A stretch of 64,000 nt of DNA from Rhodobacter sp. (GTDB taxonomy: Bacteria; Pseudomonadota; Alphaproteobacteria; Rhodobacterales; Rhodobacteraceae), in NCBI GenBank assembly GCA_027487575.1, contig JAIYDJ010000059.1, positions 1-64,000 on the forward strand, given 5' to 3'. Both the position numbers and the translations under genes were made by a program. Shown piece after piece: positions 27,795 through 38,114 of the stretch. The number at the start of each line of letters is the position of its first letter. The first letter of the stretch is position 1. The notes beneath the pieces are model-generated. The model saw only the letters and a list, made by a program, of their open reading frames with translations, ran no database searches and was not told the DNA's origin.

Positions 27795-28897
27795 GCCTGT
27801 ACTCCTGTCCTGTGACGCCGGGCAAAGCCCATGATCGCCGCCGCCATCCGGTCGAGTGCCACGGACTGCACGACGCTGCCCATCCGCACGGCCTCGCGCG
27901 GCATGCCGTAGACCACCGAGCTTGCCTCGTCCTGTGCGATGGTGTGGGCACCGCTGGCCCGCAGTTCGCCCATGCAGCGCGCGCCGTCGTCGCCCATGCC
28001 CGTCAGGATGATCCCCAGCGCATTCGGCCCCGCCGCCGTGGCGGCAGAACGGAACAGCACGTCGACAGAGGGGCGATGACGGCTGACATAGGGGCCGTCC
28101 GCCACGGTGACCCGGTAGCCACCCGAAAGACGGCGCAGCATGATGTGGTGGTCGCCCGGGGCGATGACGACCTCGCCCTGGCGCAGCATCACCCCGTCTG
28201 ACGCCTCGTTGACCCGCACCTGACACAGCCCGTCCAGACGGCGGGCAAAGGCTGCGGTAAAGCCGGGAGGCATGTGCTGCACGATGGCGATGGCCGGGGC
28301 GTCCGGAGGCAGCGCCACCAGAAGTTGGCGCAACGCCTCGGTTCCGCCGGTCGAAGCGCCGATCACCACAATGGGTTCGGTCACGGGGATGGGCTTGGAC
28401 AGGTTCGGTGGCGGCAGCACCTCGTCGGCCGAAAGCTTGGCACCGGGCGCGCGGACGGCTGCCTGGACGGGACGGCGCCCGCCCGACTGGCTGGCAGCGC
28501 GCAGGGCATCGCAAATCCGGACCTGGGCTTCCATCCGGGCCTGTTCGTTGCGGGCCTGCGGTTTCAGGATCACGTCGACCGCGCCCGCCTCCATCGCCGC
28601 GACCGACTGGTCCGACCCGCCCGCAGTGAAGCCCGAACAGACCACCACCGGAATCGGCCGCTGCGCCATGATCCGCTTGAGAAAGGTCATGCCGTCCATG
28701 CCCGGCAGTTCCAGATCCAGCAGGATCACATCGGGCAGTTCGAGTTTCATCATCTTCACGGCCGCGAAGGCATCGGGCGCGGCCCCCAGGACGCACAGCC
28801 CCGGATCGGTTTCGACGATCGCGCGCAGCATGGCGCGGGCCGAGGCGGAATCGTCCACGATCAGGACCTTGACAGGTTCGGGCGGAAAGGAGGCCAT
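27791..28897 (-). CDS. cheB: Chemotaxis methylesterase CheB
   Basis: Receiver VLIVDDSASARAML, IGASTGGTEALRQLL, TGMGDDGARCM. Confidence 0.95.
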   Translation of the reverse strand: MASFPPEPVKVLIVDDSASARAMLRAIVETDPGLCVLGAAPDAFAAVKMMKLELPDVILLDLELPGMDGMTFLKRIMAQRPIPVVVCSGFTAGGSDQSVAAMEAGAVDVILKPQARNEQARMEAQVRICDALRAASQSGGRRPVQAAVRAPGAKLSADEVLPPPNLSKPIPVTEPIVVIGASTGGTEALRQLLVALPPDAPAIAIVQHMPPGFTAAFARRLDGLCQVRVNEASDGVMLRQGEVVIAPGDHHIMLRRLSGGYRVTVADGPYVSRHRPSVDVLFRSAATAAGPNALGIILTGMGDDGARCMGELRASGAHTIAQDEASSVVYGMPREAVRMGSVVQSVALDRMAAAIMGFARRHRTGVQA

Positions 28898-28900
28898 GGC

Positions 28901-29743
28901 TCAGTTCTTCTGAAAGATCGTCGGCTTGACCTGCCGCAGGGTTCTGCTCCGGACAACCATGCTTTCGGCGTGGCCGACGATCAGAATTCCGCCGGGCCGC
29001 AGATGATCGGCCAGACGTTCCACCACCTTTTCCTTGGTGACAGGGTCGAAATAGATCAGGATGTTGCGCAGCAGGATCACGTCGACATCGCGGTCCACCG
29101 GATAGTGGGTGTCCATCAGGTTGAGATTGCGGAACCTGACCCGCCGCCGCAGTTCGGGGGCGACCCGCGCCTTTCCGGCCAGCGACGGGTCGCTGGAGGT
29201 CAGAAAGTAGCGCCGCTGCATGTCCGGCGACACGGTGGAAAGTTGATCGGTGTCATAGACCCCCTCGATGGCGCGCTCCACCATCCGCTGGCTGAGATCC
29301 GAGCCGAGAATGGCAAAGTCGAAGTTATGCCCCCGCCGCCGCGCCTCTTCCAGCATCATGGCGGCGGTATAAGCCTCTGCCCCTTCGGACGATGCGGCCG
29401 ACCACAGCTTCAGCCGGGCCGGACGCCCCGGGCGGCTGCGCGTGGCCACCGATGGCGCGATCACTTCGGCCAGATAATCGAAATGTTCCGCCTCGCGAAA
29501 GAAGCTGGTGGTGTTGGTCGTGATCAGGTCGATCACCGTGCGCAATTCGTCACCGGGCAGCGTGCCGCCCAGTAACTGTTCAAGATAGGTTTCCGTATCG
29601 GCCAACCCGAAGGCCATCACCCGCCGCCGCAGGCGCTGATCGATCATCTGCACCTTGGTGGGGGGCAGACTGATCCCGGTCAGCGACCGGATCAATTCGC
29701 GGAAACGGTCGCGATGCACGTTGCGGGTCTGGGTCATGACCAT
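28901..29743 (-). CDS. cheR: Chemotaxis methyltransferase CheR
   Basis: CheR family (TNTTSFFREAEHFDYL...LWSAASSEGAEAYTAAMML); start chosen at MVMTQTRN. Confidence 0.93.
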   Translation of the reverse strand: MVMTQTRNVHRDRFRELIRSLTGISLPPTKVQMIDQRLRRRVMAFGLADTETYLEQLLGGTLPGDELRTVIDLITTNTTSFFREAEHFDYLAEVIAPSVATRSRPGRPARLKLWSAASSEGAEAYTAAMMLEEARRRGHNFDFAILGSDLSQRMVERAIEGVYDTDQLSTVSPDMQRRYFLTSSDPSLAGKARVAPELRRRVRFRNLNLMDTHYPVDRDVDVILLRNILIYFDPVTKEKVVERLADHLRPGGILIVGHAESMVVRSRTLRQVKPTIFQKN

Positions 29744-29747
29744 CGGG

Positions 29748-30239
29748 TCAGGCCACCGCGTCAAGGTCGTCGACCCCGGCCATCGCCGCGGCCAGTTCGA
29801 CGCGGTCAAACAGACGGTCAAGGTCCAGCACGCTGACCACCTCGCCCTTGCGACGTCCGATTCCGGCGATGGCGCTGCCGGACCAGCGCAGAAGGTCCGC
29901 CTCTTCCAAAGGGCGCAGGTCGGGTTGGTCAAGGGCTGTCACCTCGATCACCCGATCCGTCTTGATGCCGATGATGATACGGCCGCCGCCATAGGCCAGC
30001 CACACGACAAGGATGCGGCTTTGCGCCGTATCCTCGCCGGGTGGCCGGCCCAGCAGGCAGCGCAGGTCGACCACGGGGATGTTGGCCCCCCGCAGATCGA
30101 TGATCCCCACCAGATGGGCCGGCGCGTTGGGCATCGCCGCCACCGGGCGCAGATCAAGGATCTCCTGCACCCGGCCGACCGGAACGGCGTACAGCGACCG
30201 GTCCGCGTTGAAGGTGACGACATCCACGCCATTGTTCAT
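29748..30239 (-). CDS. cheW: CheW adaptor
   Basis: MNNGVDVVTFNADRSLYAVPVGRVQEILDL...GIIDLRGANIPVVDLR. Confidence 0.92.
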   Translation of the reverse strand: MNNGVDVVTFNADRSLYAVPVGRVQEILDLRPVAAMPNAPAHLVGIIDLRGANIPVVDLRCLLGRPPGEDTAQSRILVVWLAYGGGRIIIGIKTDRVIEVTALDQPDLRPLEEADLLRWSGSAIAGIGRRKGEVVSVLDLDRLFDRVELAAAMAGVDDLDAVA

Positions 30240-30249
30240 GATGTCCCCC

Positions 30250-31920
30250 TCAGGCCGCGTTGCGGCGCTTGAAGCGGGCATCCAGATCGTCGGAGCCTTC
30301 GCCAAGGTCGAAGTCGAAACCACCGTCCACCGCCACCGGGCGCGACTTGCCCCGAGCAACGACGCGCGGCGTGGCGGCAACCTTGCGGTGAGCGACAGGT
30401 GCCACCGACCCCGTGCCATCCTCGGTGCGGAAGAAGGCGATCGCCTCGGCCAGCGCATCGGCCTGGCTGGCCAGTTCTGTCGCACTGGACGACAGTTCTT
30501 CGGCCGACGAGGTGTTTTCCTGCGTGACCTTGTCAAGCTGCTGGATCGACACGCTGATCTGCGCCGAGCCGGTCGCAAGTTCCCGCGAGGCCACGGTGAT
30601 TTCGGTCACCAGCGCCGAGGTTTTCTCGATGTCCGGGACCAGACCCAGCAGCATTTCGCCCGCACTTGCCGCCGTGCGCACGGTGGACGCCGACAGGGAC
30701 GAGATTTCCGCAGCTGCCGTCTGGCTGCGTTCGGCCAGCTTGCGCACTTCGGCCGCCACAACCGCGAAACCGCGTCCGTGTTCGCCCGCCCGGGCCGCTT
30801 CCACAGCCGCGTTCAGCGCCAGAAGGTCGGTTTGCCGCGCGATTTCCTGCACGATCATGATCCGGTCGGCGATGGTCTGCATGGCCTGCACCGCATCGGC
30901 CACGGCCTTGCCGCTGACGCGGGCATCGTTTGCCGACTTGGTCGCGATGGTTTCGGTCAGCGAGGCGTTGTCCGAGCTTTGCTTGATGTTGGCGGCCATC
31001 TGTTCGACAGCGGCCGAGGATTCCTCGGTGGATGCCGCCTGCTGGGTTGCCCCCTGGGTCAGTTCTTCTGCGGTCGCAGCCATCTGTGTGGAGCCAGACG
31101 CAACGTTGCGCGCGGCGCTGTTCACCGTGCCGACCACTTCGCGCAGCTTGACGATCATTTCGCCCTGTGCACGCAGCAGATCAGTCATCTCATCATTGCC
31201 CCTCAATGTCGGAGAGTTGCGCAGATCGCCGCCTGCCACTGCCTGGGCAAAGGTCACGGATTGATTCAGGCCGCGCGACAGGGCCGCAACGATCCAGATC
31301 ACAAGCATCGCTGCAACCAGCGCGGAAGCCACAAACAGCCCAATCATCATGTTGCGAGCGGATGTGTATGCCGCATTCGTCGCTGTTTCTTCTTCCGCGA
31401 CGATCTTCAGAACGGTTTCCCGCAGACCCGCGAGCGCTGCAAGGATCTCGTCGTTCTTCTGACCAAGCTCCCCATGGTAGAGGGTATTCGCAAGCTCACC
31501 ATTGCCCGCCGCTTCAAGTTGAACGATCCGCTTGTTCAAAGCGAAGGCTTCACGGTGGATGACCTCGAACGCATCGATGGCAGCGTGAATGTCTGTCCGG
31601 GTGGTGCGCTCGCGAAGGGTCGCGATGAGCGTGTCAACTGACCCTGCCGTTTCTTCCAGTTTCTTCATCAGGTTGGGAAGATGGTCTGACGGTGCGTTGG
31701 GCAAGCCGATCAGAATCTGCGAAACGATGCTGCGCACCTGCAGCTTGGCCGTAACGATATCCTCGATTTCCATCAACCGTGGGATATCCCTTTGAACCGT
31801 CTGCTCGAAGGCGGCGTTCGACTTTGCAAGCTTAGTGACGGCGAGAACCGTGGAACCCGCCCAAAGGACGAAAACAAGTAGGAATGTTGCCGCCAGTTTC
31901 GCTTTGATCGTCAGTCTCAT
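30250..31920 (-). CDS. Membrane methyl-accepting chemotaxis protein
   Basis: Two TMs flanking a helical sensor domain, HAMP, MCP tip [39 protein letters not shown]. Confidence 0.95.
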   Translation of the reverse strand: MRLTIKAKLAATFLLVFVLWAGSTVLAVTKLAKSNAAFEQTVQRDIPRLMEIEDIVTAKLQVRSIVSQILIGLPNAPSDHLPNLMKKLEETAGSVDTLIATLRERTTRTDIHAAIDAFEVIHREAFALNKRIVQLEAAGNGELANTLYHGELGQKNDEILAALAGLRETVLKIVAEEETATNAAYTSARNMMIGLFVASALVAAMLVIWIVAALSRGLNQSVTFAQAVAGGDLRNSPTLRGNDEMTDLLRAQGEMIVKLREVVGTVNSAARNVASGSTQMAATAEELTQGATQQAASTEESSAAVEQMAANIKQSSDNASLTETIATKSANDARVSGKAVADAVQAMQTIADRIMIVQEIARQTDLLALNAAVEAARAGEHGRGFAVVAAEVRKLAERSQTAAAEISSLSASTVRTAASAGEMLLGLVPDIEKTSALVTEITVASRELATGSAQISVSIQQLDKVTQENTSSAEELSSSATELASQADALAEAIAFFRTEDGTGSVAPVAHRKVAATPRVVARGKSRPVAVDGGFDFDLGEGSDDLDARFKRRNAA

Positions 31921-31931
31921 GTCGTGCTCCC

Positions 31932-32420
31932 TCAGAGCTGGTTGGCCATCGGCCGGTTGGCAAGATTGGAAAAGATCGCTTCCAGGTTTGGCAGCAGCAC
32001 AAAGCCCTGCGCGCCCCGGTACAACCCGGTCAGATAGTCGGGTGGCCAGGCCTGGGCCGAGGCCGGAACAGGTTCGATCGTCTGCGTCTCGATGGTGGTC
32101 ACCTCGTGCACGGCGTCCGCCGAAATCGCGACGACCGCGGCCTCTCCGGCCAGCGTCACTTCAAGCACAAGGATGCGGCGGCGGTCGTCTTGCCCTTCAT
32201 GGGGGATCGACAGCGCCTGTTTCAGATCGGCCAGCGGAACGACCGATCCGCGCACGTTGACGACACTGGGCACATAGTGCCCGGCCCCCGGAACGCGCGT
32301 GACGGGCAGCGGGTCCAGGATTTCGCGCAGAAGTTCCGCAGGTATGGCCAGCGTCTGGGTGCCCAGCGACAGGGTCACGACCGTCAGGTTCCTGTGCAGT
32401 CTGATGTCCGACAGTTTCAT
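31932..32420 (-). CDS. cheW: CheW adaptor
   Basis: CheW-like ([52 protein letters not shown]). Confidence 0.92.
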   Translation of the reverse strand: MKLSDIRLHRNLTVVTLSLGTQTLAIPAELLREILDPLPVTRVPGAGHYVPSVVNVRGSVVPLADLKQALSIPHEGQDDRRRILVLEVTLAGEAAVVAISADAVHEVTTIETQTIEPVPASAQAWPPDYLTGLYRGAQGFVLLPNLEAIFSNLANRPMANQL

Positions 32421-34504
32421 GCGGCCAACTCCCGTGCTGCGGATTGAGGCGCCGATTGCAGGTCAACCTGCGTGCGGCCCATGCCGACCAGATGTGCCAC
32501 GTCGAGGATCAGCGCGACCGACCCGTCGCCCAGTATCGTGGCCCCCGACACCGCGCGCACGGCGGAGTGCAGTTTCGACATCTGCTTGATGACCGTCTGG
32601 TTGGTGCCGACGATCCTGTCCACCACCAGACCCACCCGGTTTTCGCCCGACATCACGATGACCACGTTCTGCTCTGCTCCGGGCTCGCCCGCGCAATCGA
32701 ACAGCGCGCGCAGCCGCAGGAACGGCACGAACCGGCCCCGGATATCCAGGAAATCGCCCGTCCGTTTCGGCTGGGCCTTTTCGGGCGGCAGTTCCACGAT
32801 CTCCTGCACGCTTGGCATCGGCAGGGTATAGCGTTCGCCCGCCACTTCGATCAGCAAGCCTTCGATGATCGCAAGCGTCAGCGGCAGGCGCAGGGTGACG
32901 GTCGTGCCATGACCAAGCTTCGAGTCGATCTCGAGGCTGCCGCGCAGCGACTCGATGGTGCGCCGGACCACGTCCATGCCGACACCGCGCCCCGAAAGCT
33001 CGGTTACCGTTTCGGCCGTTGAAAAGCCGGGTTCGAACACCAGCGCATAGACCTGCGACTCTGTCAGCACCGCATCGGCCGAGATCAGCCCCTGCGCCAC
33101 CGCCTTGGCGCGGATGCGCGCGGGGTCCATCCCGCGCCCGTCATCGCGCACCCGGATCAGCACTTCGGCCCCGGCATGTTCCGCCGAAAGCTCGATCAGC
33201 CCGCCCCGTGCCTTCCCCGAGGTCGCACGTTCGTCTTCCGTCTCCATCCCGTGGTCGATGGCGTTGCGCAGGATGTGCACCAGAGGATCGGCCAGTTTCT
33301 CGATCACTGTCTTGTCCAGTTCGGTGTCCTCGCCGATCACCGAAAACTCGACAGGTTTGCCCAGCTTGTCGGACAGGTCCATCACCAGCCGCCGGAACCG
33401 CCCGACCAACGAGCGCATGGGGACCATGCGCATCGTCATCGTGGCATCGCGCAGACCGGCGGCAAGGCGGGTGATCTGTTCCGCGGTGGCCATCAGCGCC
33501 GGGTCGCGGCTTTCGCGGGCAAGCTGGGTCAGGCGGGCCTCAAGGATCACCAACTCGCCCACCGCATCCATCAGCGAGTCGAGACGATCGGCCGGAACCC
33601 GTACCGTCGCACCCGCCGCTTCGGCCCTTGCATCGCGGGGCGCGACCGGTGCGGCAACCCGTGCCTCGTTCGGCAGAACCGCCGCCGCCGGTGCCGCAAC
33701 GGACGCCGGTGCAGGCTGTGCGGCCCGATCAGGCAAGGACGCGGCTGCTTCAGGTTCATCTGCATGGGCAGCATCGGAGTGGTCAACCTGTGCCGCGTCC
33801 AGCGTCCAGTCGGCATCGACAAACAGGAACACATCCTCCAGTTGCGCCGCCGTGATCTCGGCGGGCATGTCCATCGACCAGACCAGCGCGCAGGCTTCGA
33901 CATCCAGACGGTCCAGTGCGGGCACATCGGACAGATCGACTGCGATATGCGCCGCCCCAAGGCCGCGCAATTCGTCCAGCACGATTTCGGGGCGCGCGCC
34001 CATGGCAAAGGCGGCACCCGACAGTCGGAACCGCAGCCGCGACGGATGCCGTGCGGCCTGATCAACCGGCACGTCTGCGGCGGCGTGCGCCGTCGCAGGC
34101 GCGCCCTCCTCGGACCCGGCCACGTCAGATGCGGGCGACCGCGCCATGATGTCCTGCAGCGCCGAAAGGATCGCCGCGCGCCGTCCGTCCGGATCGGCGT
34201 CGCCTTCGACCAGGCCCGGAATCTCGTCCTTGGCGGCCAGTGCGAGGCGCAGGATCTCGGGGCCGATCGGGATCACCCCGGCGCGGACCCGGTCGAACAC
34301 GGTTTCGAATTCGTGGATGAACGCGGCAAGGTCGGTAAAGCCGAACATCGCGCCGCTTCCCTTGACGGTGTGCAGGTCGCGGAACACCTGATTGACCAGC
34401 CCCATGTCGGTCGGACGCGATTTCAGGTCCAGCAGCCCGCGCTCCAGGCTTTCCAGAAGATCGCGCAGTTCGTCGCGGAAGATTGCAGCCATGTCATCGC
34501 TCAT
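32417..34504 (-). CDS. cheA: Chemotaxis histidine kinase CheA (full P1-P3-P4-P5; CheA2-like)
   Basis: HPt DLHTVKGSGAMFG, N-box LVHILRNAIDHGME, GRGVGMDVV, P5. Confidence 0.96.
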   Translation of the reverse strand: MSDDMAAIFRDELRDLLESLERGLLDLKSRPTDMGLVNQVFRDLHTVKGSGAMFGFTDLAAFIHEFETVFDRVRAGVIPIGPEILRLALAAKDEIPGLVEGDADPDGRRAAILSALQDIMARSPASDVAGSEEGAPATAHAAADVPVDQAARHPSRLRFRLSGAAFAMGARPEIVLDELRGLGAAHIAVDLSDVPALDRLDVEACALVWSMDMPAEITAAQLEDVFLFVDADWTLDAAQVDHSDAAHADEPEAAASLPDRAAQPAPASVAAPAAAVLPNEARVAAPVAPRDARAEAAGATVRVPADRLDSLMDAVGELVILEARLTQLARESRDPALMATAEQITRLAAGLRDATMTMRMVPMRSLVGRFRRLVMDLSDKLGKPVEFSVIGEDTELDKTVIEKLADPLVHILRNAIDHGMETEDERATSGKARGGLIELSAEHAGAEVLIRVRDDGRGMDPARIRAKAVAQGLISADAVLTESQVYALVFEPGFSTAETVTELSGRGVGMDVVRRTIESLRGSLEIDSKLGHGTTVTLRLPLTLAIIEGLLIEVAGERYTLPMPSVQEIVELPPEKAQPKRTGDFLDIRGRFVPFLRLRALFDCAGEPGAEQNVVIVMSGENRVGLVVDRIVGTNQTVIKQMSKLHSAVRAVSGATILGDGSVALILDVAHLVGMGRTQVDLQSAPQSAARELAA

Positions 34505-34869
34505 CAGCCCAGCACCTTCCTGATCACGGCAAGCAGCTTGTCCTGCGTGAAGGGTTTGACCATCCAGCCAAGCGCGCCAGCCTCGCGGGCCTGCGCCTTG
34601 AGCCCGTCTTCGGAATCGGTCGACAGCACGACGATCGGCACGCCTTTGCCTTCGGGGTGTTGACGCAGCGCGCGGATGAACCCCAGACCGTCAAGATTGG
34701 GCATGTTCTGGTCGGTGATGATCGCGTCGAACGGCTGCGCCAGGGCCTTTTTCAGCCCGTCCTGACCGTCCACTGCCTCGACCACGTCATAGCCTGCCTC
34801 CTGCAGCGTCAGTGCCACCATCCGGCGCACCGACGGCGAGTCATCGACGGTAAGTACTGTTTTGGGCAT
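34504..34869 (-). CDS. cheY: Chemotaxis response regulator CheY
   Basis: MPKTVLTVDDSPSVRRMV...TDQNMPNLDGL...KPF. Confidence 0.95.
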   Translation of the reverse strand: MPKTVLTVDDSPSVRRMVALTLQEAGYDVVEAVDGQDGLKKALAQPFDAIITDQNMPNLDGLGFIRALRQHPEGKGVPIVVLSTDSEDGLKAQAREAGALGWMVKPFTQDKLLAVIRKVLG

Positions 34870-34905
34870 GTCTCTCTCTTCTCTGTCCTGTTTCACGCGC
34901 CGGAT

Positions 34906-35208
34906 TCAGGCCGCCGGGATGTCCGCGCGCGCCGGCCCGAAGGCCGCGCCAAGCGCCAGCCGATCCCGCATTGCCGCCAACGCGCCGCCTTGCGGGAAGT
35001 CGATCTGCAAGTTCCGCTCCAACTGTTCGGCGCTGCGCTGCGCCGACAGCAAAATCTGCAGGATGGCACTGTCGATGGCCGTCAGACCGTCCGTTGATAT
35101 CCGCACATCGCCCTGCGACAGCGCGTCGGCCAGCGTGGCCCGCAAGGCAGCCGCTTCGCCCGCGCGCAGCGTGCCCTGCAGTTCGTGAAGTGTCTGGCTC
35201 ATCGTCAT
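34906..35208 (-). CDS. STAS-domain protein at the head of the chemotaxis operon
   Basis: MTMSQTLHELQGTLRAGEAAALRATLADALSQGDVRISTDGLTAIDSAILQILLSAQRSAEQ... Confidence 0.8.
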   Translation of the reverse strand: MTMSQTLHELQGTLRAGEAAALRATLADALSQGDVRISTDGLTAIDSAILQILLSAQRSAEQLERNLQIDFPQGGALAAMRDRLALGAAFGPARADIPAA

Positions 35209-35478
35209 GGCGCCCCTTGCGGCGTGCCGACACGGCGGCACATCAAGACCACAAACGGCTGACCCTACCCCAATGTTAGCGCCGACGGCGCCATACACCC
35301 ATCAGGATGGTCGGCTGCCCATAAGGATGTGGATGCAAGATCAGAGCAAAGCCTTCCAACCGCATTGTCTACATGGGAAATCGGCTATCCAGCTTTCGTC
35401 CCGGACCCGACGGGCCCGCCTTTAGACCGACAGGCAAGGCCGGTAGTTCCGCAAGGCCGATGCCCTTTGGGCCGCAGG

Positions 35479-36909
35479 TCAGTCGGGTTGTCCAGCGGTC
35501 GCCCGGGCGAAAGCCGCGACGGCGCGGGTCGCTGCGGAAAAACGCGCGGTCCGGTCGGTGCGGCGCTGGCCAAGGGACGTCAGGTTGCGACCCGGACGCG
35601 GGAAGGGAACATCCAGACCGCAGGCTTCGGCGGCCATGCGGGCCAGTCCGGCCGCGGTCTGTTCCGTCTCGTCGGGCAGGAACAGGTCATGCCCGGCCAC
35701 CTCGGACAGGAAGCGGACGAAATAGGCGTTGCGCGACAGCCCGCCATCGACCGAAACAGGTCCCGTGAAAGGATGCAGCGCGTGCATGGCGGCCATCACT
35801 TCGGCCGTGCGCAGCGCAACCCCCTCCAGCAGTGCCTGCATCATGTCGGCCCTGCCGTCGCCCAGAGACAGCCCCATCCACGCCCCCCGCGCGGCACGGT
35901 TCCAATGCGGGCAGCCCAGACCGGCCAGTGCGGGCACAAACACGATCCCGCGGTCGATCGCCGTGGGGCTGGCGAAGGCCGATATCCGGGCGAGGTCATC
36001 AAACAAGCCAAGGTCCCGCGCCCAGTTCACCGCCGAGGCCGCGGCATAGACCCCGCCATCCAGCGCGTAGGTCACAGGCTCGCCCGGTCTTTGCCAGGCC
36101 ACGGTGGGCAGCGGGCCGGGCCGGTCGGGGCGGACCAGCCCCCCCGTCAGGCATTGCACAAAGGCCCCGGTGCCAAAGGTCACCTTCGCCGCTCCCGGCA
36201 AGCGGCAACCGTGCCCGTAAAGCGCGGCCTGCTGATCGACAATCGAGGCGGCCAGTCGCGCGCCGCCGGGCAGCACCCCAAGCTCGCCCGAGGTCGGCCC
36301 GATTGGTGGCAGGCAGTCCAGCGGCACACCGAACAGCGCGCACAGGTCCGTATCCCAAGTACCGGTCGCAAGGTTCATCAGCGACGTGCGCGAGGCCGTG
36401 GCGATGTCCGTCTCGTATCGCCCGGTCAGCCGGTCGCGGAAGAACGCATCCGTCGTGCCAAGCCGCAGGTGACCCTTCGCGGCAAGCTCTGTCGCCCCGG
36501 TCACATTCCGGACGATCCAGCCCAGTTTCGAGGCCGAAAAATATGCGTCCAGCGGCAGTCCCGCCCGCGCCATCACCAGTGCTCCCGCGCCGCCCTGTTC
36601 CAGCGCGGCGGTCAGGCCAGCGGTGCGGTCGTCCTGCCACGAGATCACCGGGCAGATCGGCACACCTGTGCGGGCATCCCAGGCAAGGCAGCTTTCGCCC
36701 TGATTGGCGAGGCCAACAATGTCGGGCGATGCGGCATTCAGGCATTGCACGACAGCAGCCAGCAGCGCCTCGCCGTCCTGTTCTACATGGCCGGGTGCGG
36801 GGGTGGTCTGCCCGCTGGGAACGGACAGCACCGGGTCCAGCCGCCCGTCGGCGCCCATCACCAGAACGCGGGTGCTGGTCGTGCCTTGATCTATCGCGGC
36901 GATTTTCAA
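35479..36909 (-). CDS. FGGY-family carbohydrate kinase (glycerol kinase-like), TTG start
   Basis: IAAIDQGTTSTRVLVMG, SWQDDRTA, SIVDQQAALYGHG, FGTGAF; TTG overlaps upstream stop (TTGA). Confidence 0.85.
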   Translation of the reverse strand: MKIAAIDQGTTSTRVLVMGADGRLDPVLSVPSGQTTPAPGHVEQDGEALLAAVVQCLNAASPDIVGLANQGESCLAWDARTGVPICPVISWQDDRTAGLTAALEQGGAGALVMARAGLPLDAYFSASKLGWIVRNVTGATELAAKGHLRLGTTDAFFRDRLTGRYETDIATASRTSLMNLATGTWDTDLCALFGVPLDCLPPIGPTSGELGVLPGGARLAASIVDQQAALYGHGCRLPGAAKVTFGTGAFVQCLTGGLVRPDRPGPLPTVAWQRPGEPVTYALDGGVYAAASAVNWARDLGLFDDLARISAFASPTAIDRGIVFVPALAGLGCPHWNRAARGAWMGLSLGDGRADMMQALLEGVALRTAEVMAAMHALHPFTGPVSVDGGLSRNAYFVRFLSEVAGHDLFLPDETEQTAAGLARMAAEACGLDVPFPRPGRNLTSLGQRRTDRTARFSAATRAVAAFARATAGQPD

Positions 36910-38114
36910 ACCCGTTCCTCGATAGAAAGGGTGATCGCGCCTGTCCCCGGCGCAGGCGGCAAGGGCAGCGACAGGCGGCGTTCGGGCAGGCTGTTCACGC
37001 TGGCGCTGGAAAGGACGTGACCGCCCTGCATCAGCCGCAACTGCCCCCTGACGGGTCGGTTGAGCCTGACCTGCAGCGCATCCTGCGCCATATCCAGCCC
37101 CGCCGCGCCGATGACTTGCGGCACCGCCAGACCCAGCGCCGGGTGGTCCAGCGTCAGCCGGATGCCTTCCGGCGCTGGCAGGCGACCGTCGAGCGACGCG
37201 CGGATGGCACGCGCGGTGCGACGCCCCTCGGCCCAGCACCAACCGGCGGTTTCAACGCCGCGCAACAGGTTTCCCGCCGCGAAAAACGCCGGATCAGACA
37301 GTCGGCCCCAGCGGTCGATCACTGGCCCGCCCGAGCTTTCGTCCACCTCCAGATGACTGCCGCGCAGCAGCATGGCATCCGGACGAAACCCGCCGGTGAC
37401 GATCACGCCATCGGCGGGCAGGTCCAGCGGGCCCTTCGGCGTCGACAGCGTGACACGTTCAACCTGCATCCGGCCGTGGATATGGGTGATCTCGGAGCCG
37501 AGACGGATCGGCACGCCCATCAGCCGCGCCAGCCAGAGAACCGGCGAACGCGCCGTGATCCGCGCGCCGGGTTCGATCATCGCGATGGGTTTGATCCCTG
37601 CGTGTCTGCAGGTCAGCAGGGCGGAAAAGGCGACAAGTTCGGTTCCCAGAATGACCGGGCTGCGGAAGGGCCTCTGGTGGTTGAGGTAGACCATGCCCTG
37701 CAACGCGCCGGTTGACAGCACACCACCGGGTTTGTCGCCCCCGATCAACCGGGCCGCGCGGCTGGTTTCGCGCACGCCCGTCGCCAGAAGCACCGCCCGT
37801 GCGGACAGGGTCGCAAGGCCGTTGTCGTCGGTGATGTCAACCCCGCCGCCCGGTCGCAGCGCCGTGACGGTGGTGCGCGTGCGGATCGTCACCCCGGACT
37901 TCAGCGCCGCATCCCGCAGGCGCGCGGCATAGTCGGGGCCGCGCATCAGGCGGTGAAACTCTCGCATGCCGTAAGGGTAGTGGCCGCAATGGCGCGGGAT
38001 GCCTCCCGCTTCGGCCTCGCGTTCCAGAACGGTGACGCGCCGCCCGGCCTTTGCCAGTTCGGTTGCCGCCGCAAGCCCGGCCGGACCGCTGCCGATGACA
38101 AGGACATCGCTCAT
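36906..38114 (-). CDS. FAD/NAD(P)-dependent oxidoreductase
   Basis: Rossmann VLVIGSGPAGLAAATELAKAGRRVTVLERE; ATGA overlap with upstream gene. Confidence 0.9.
   Translation of the reverse strand: MSDVLVIGSGPAGLAAATELAKAGRRVTVLEREAEAGGIPRHCGHYPYGMREFHRLMRGPDYAARLRDAALKSGVTIRTRTTVTALRPGGGVDITDDNGLATLSARAVLLATGVRETSRAARLIGGDKPGGVLSTGALQGMVYLNHQRPFRSPVILGTELVAFSALLTCRHAGIKPIAMIEPGARITARSPVLWLARLMGVPIRLGSEITHIHGRMQVERVTLSTPKGPLDLPADGVIVTGGFRPDAMLLRGSHLEVDESSGGPVIDRWGRLSDPAFFAAGNLLRGVETAGWCWAEGRRTARAIRASLDGRLPAPEGIRLTLDHPALGLAVPQVIGAAGLDMAQDALQVRLNRPVRGQLRLMQGGHVLSSASVNSLPERRLSLPLPPAPGTGAITLSIEERV

Noticed and set aside
25410-27815. 801-aa plus-strand ORF
   Set aside because: Opposite strand to the divergent MCP-like gene; low-complexity shadow translation
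26040-28796. 918-aa minus ORF as a single protein
   Set aside because: Its N-terminal third is an out-of-frame reading of cheB; true start is the ATG at 27794 coupled to the cheB stop
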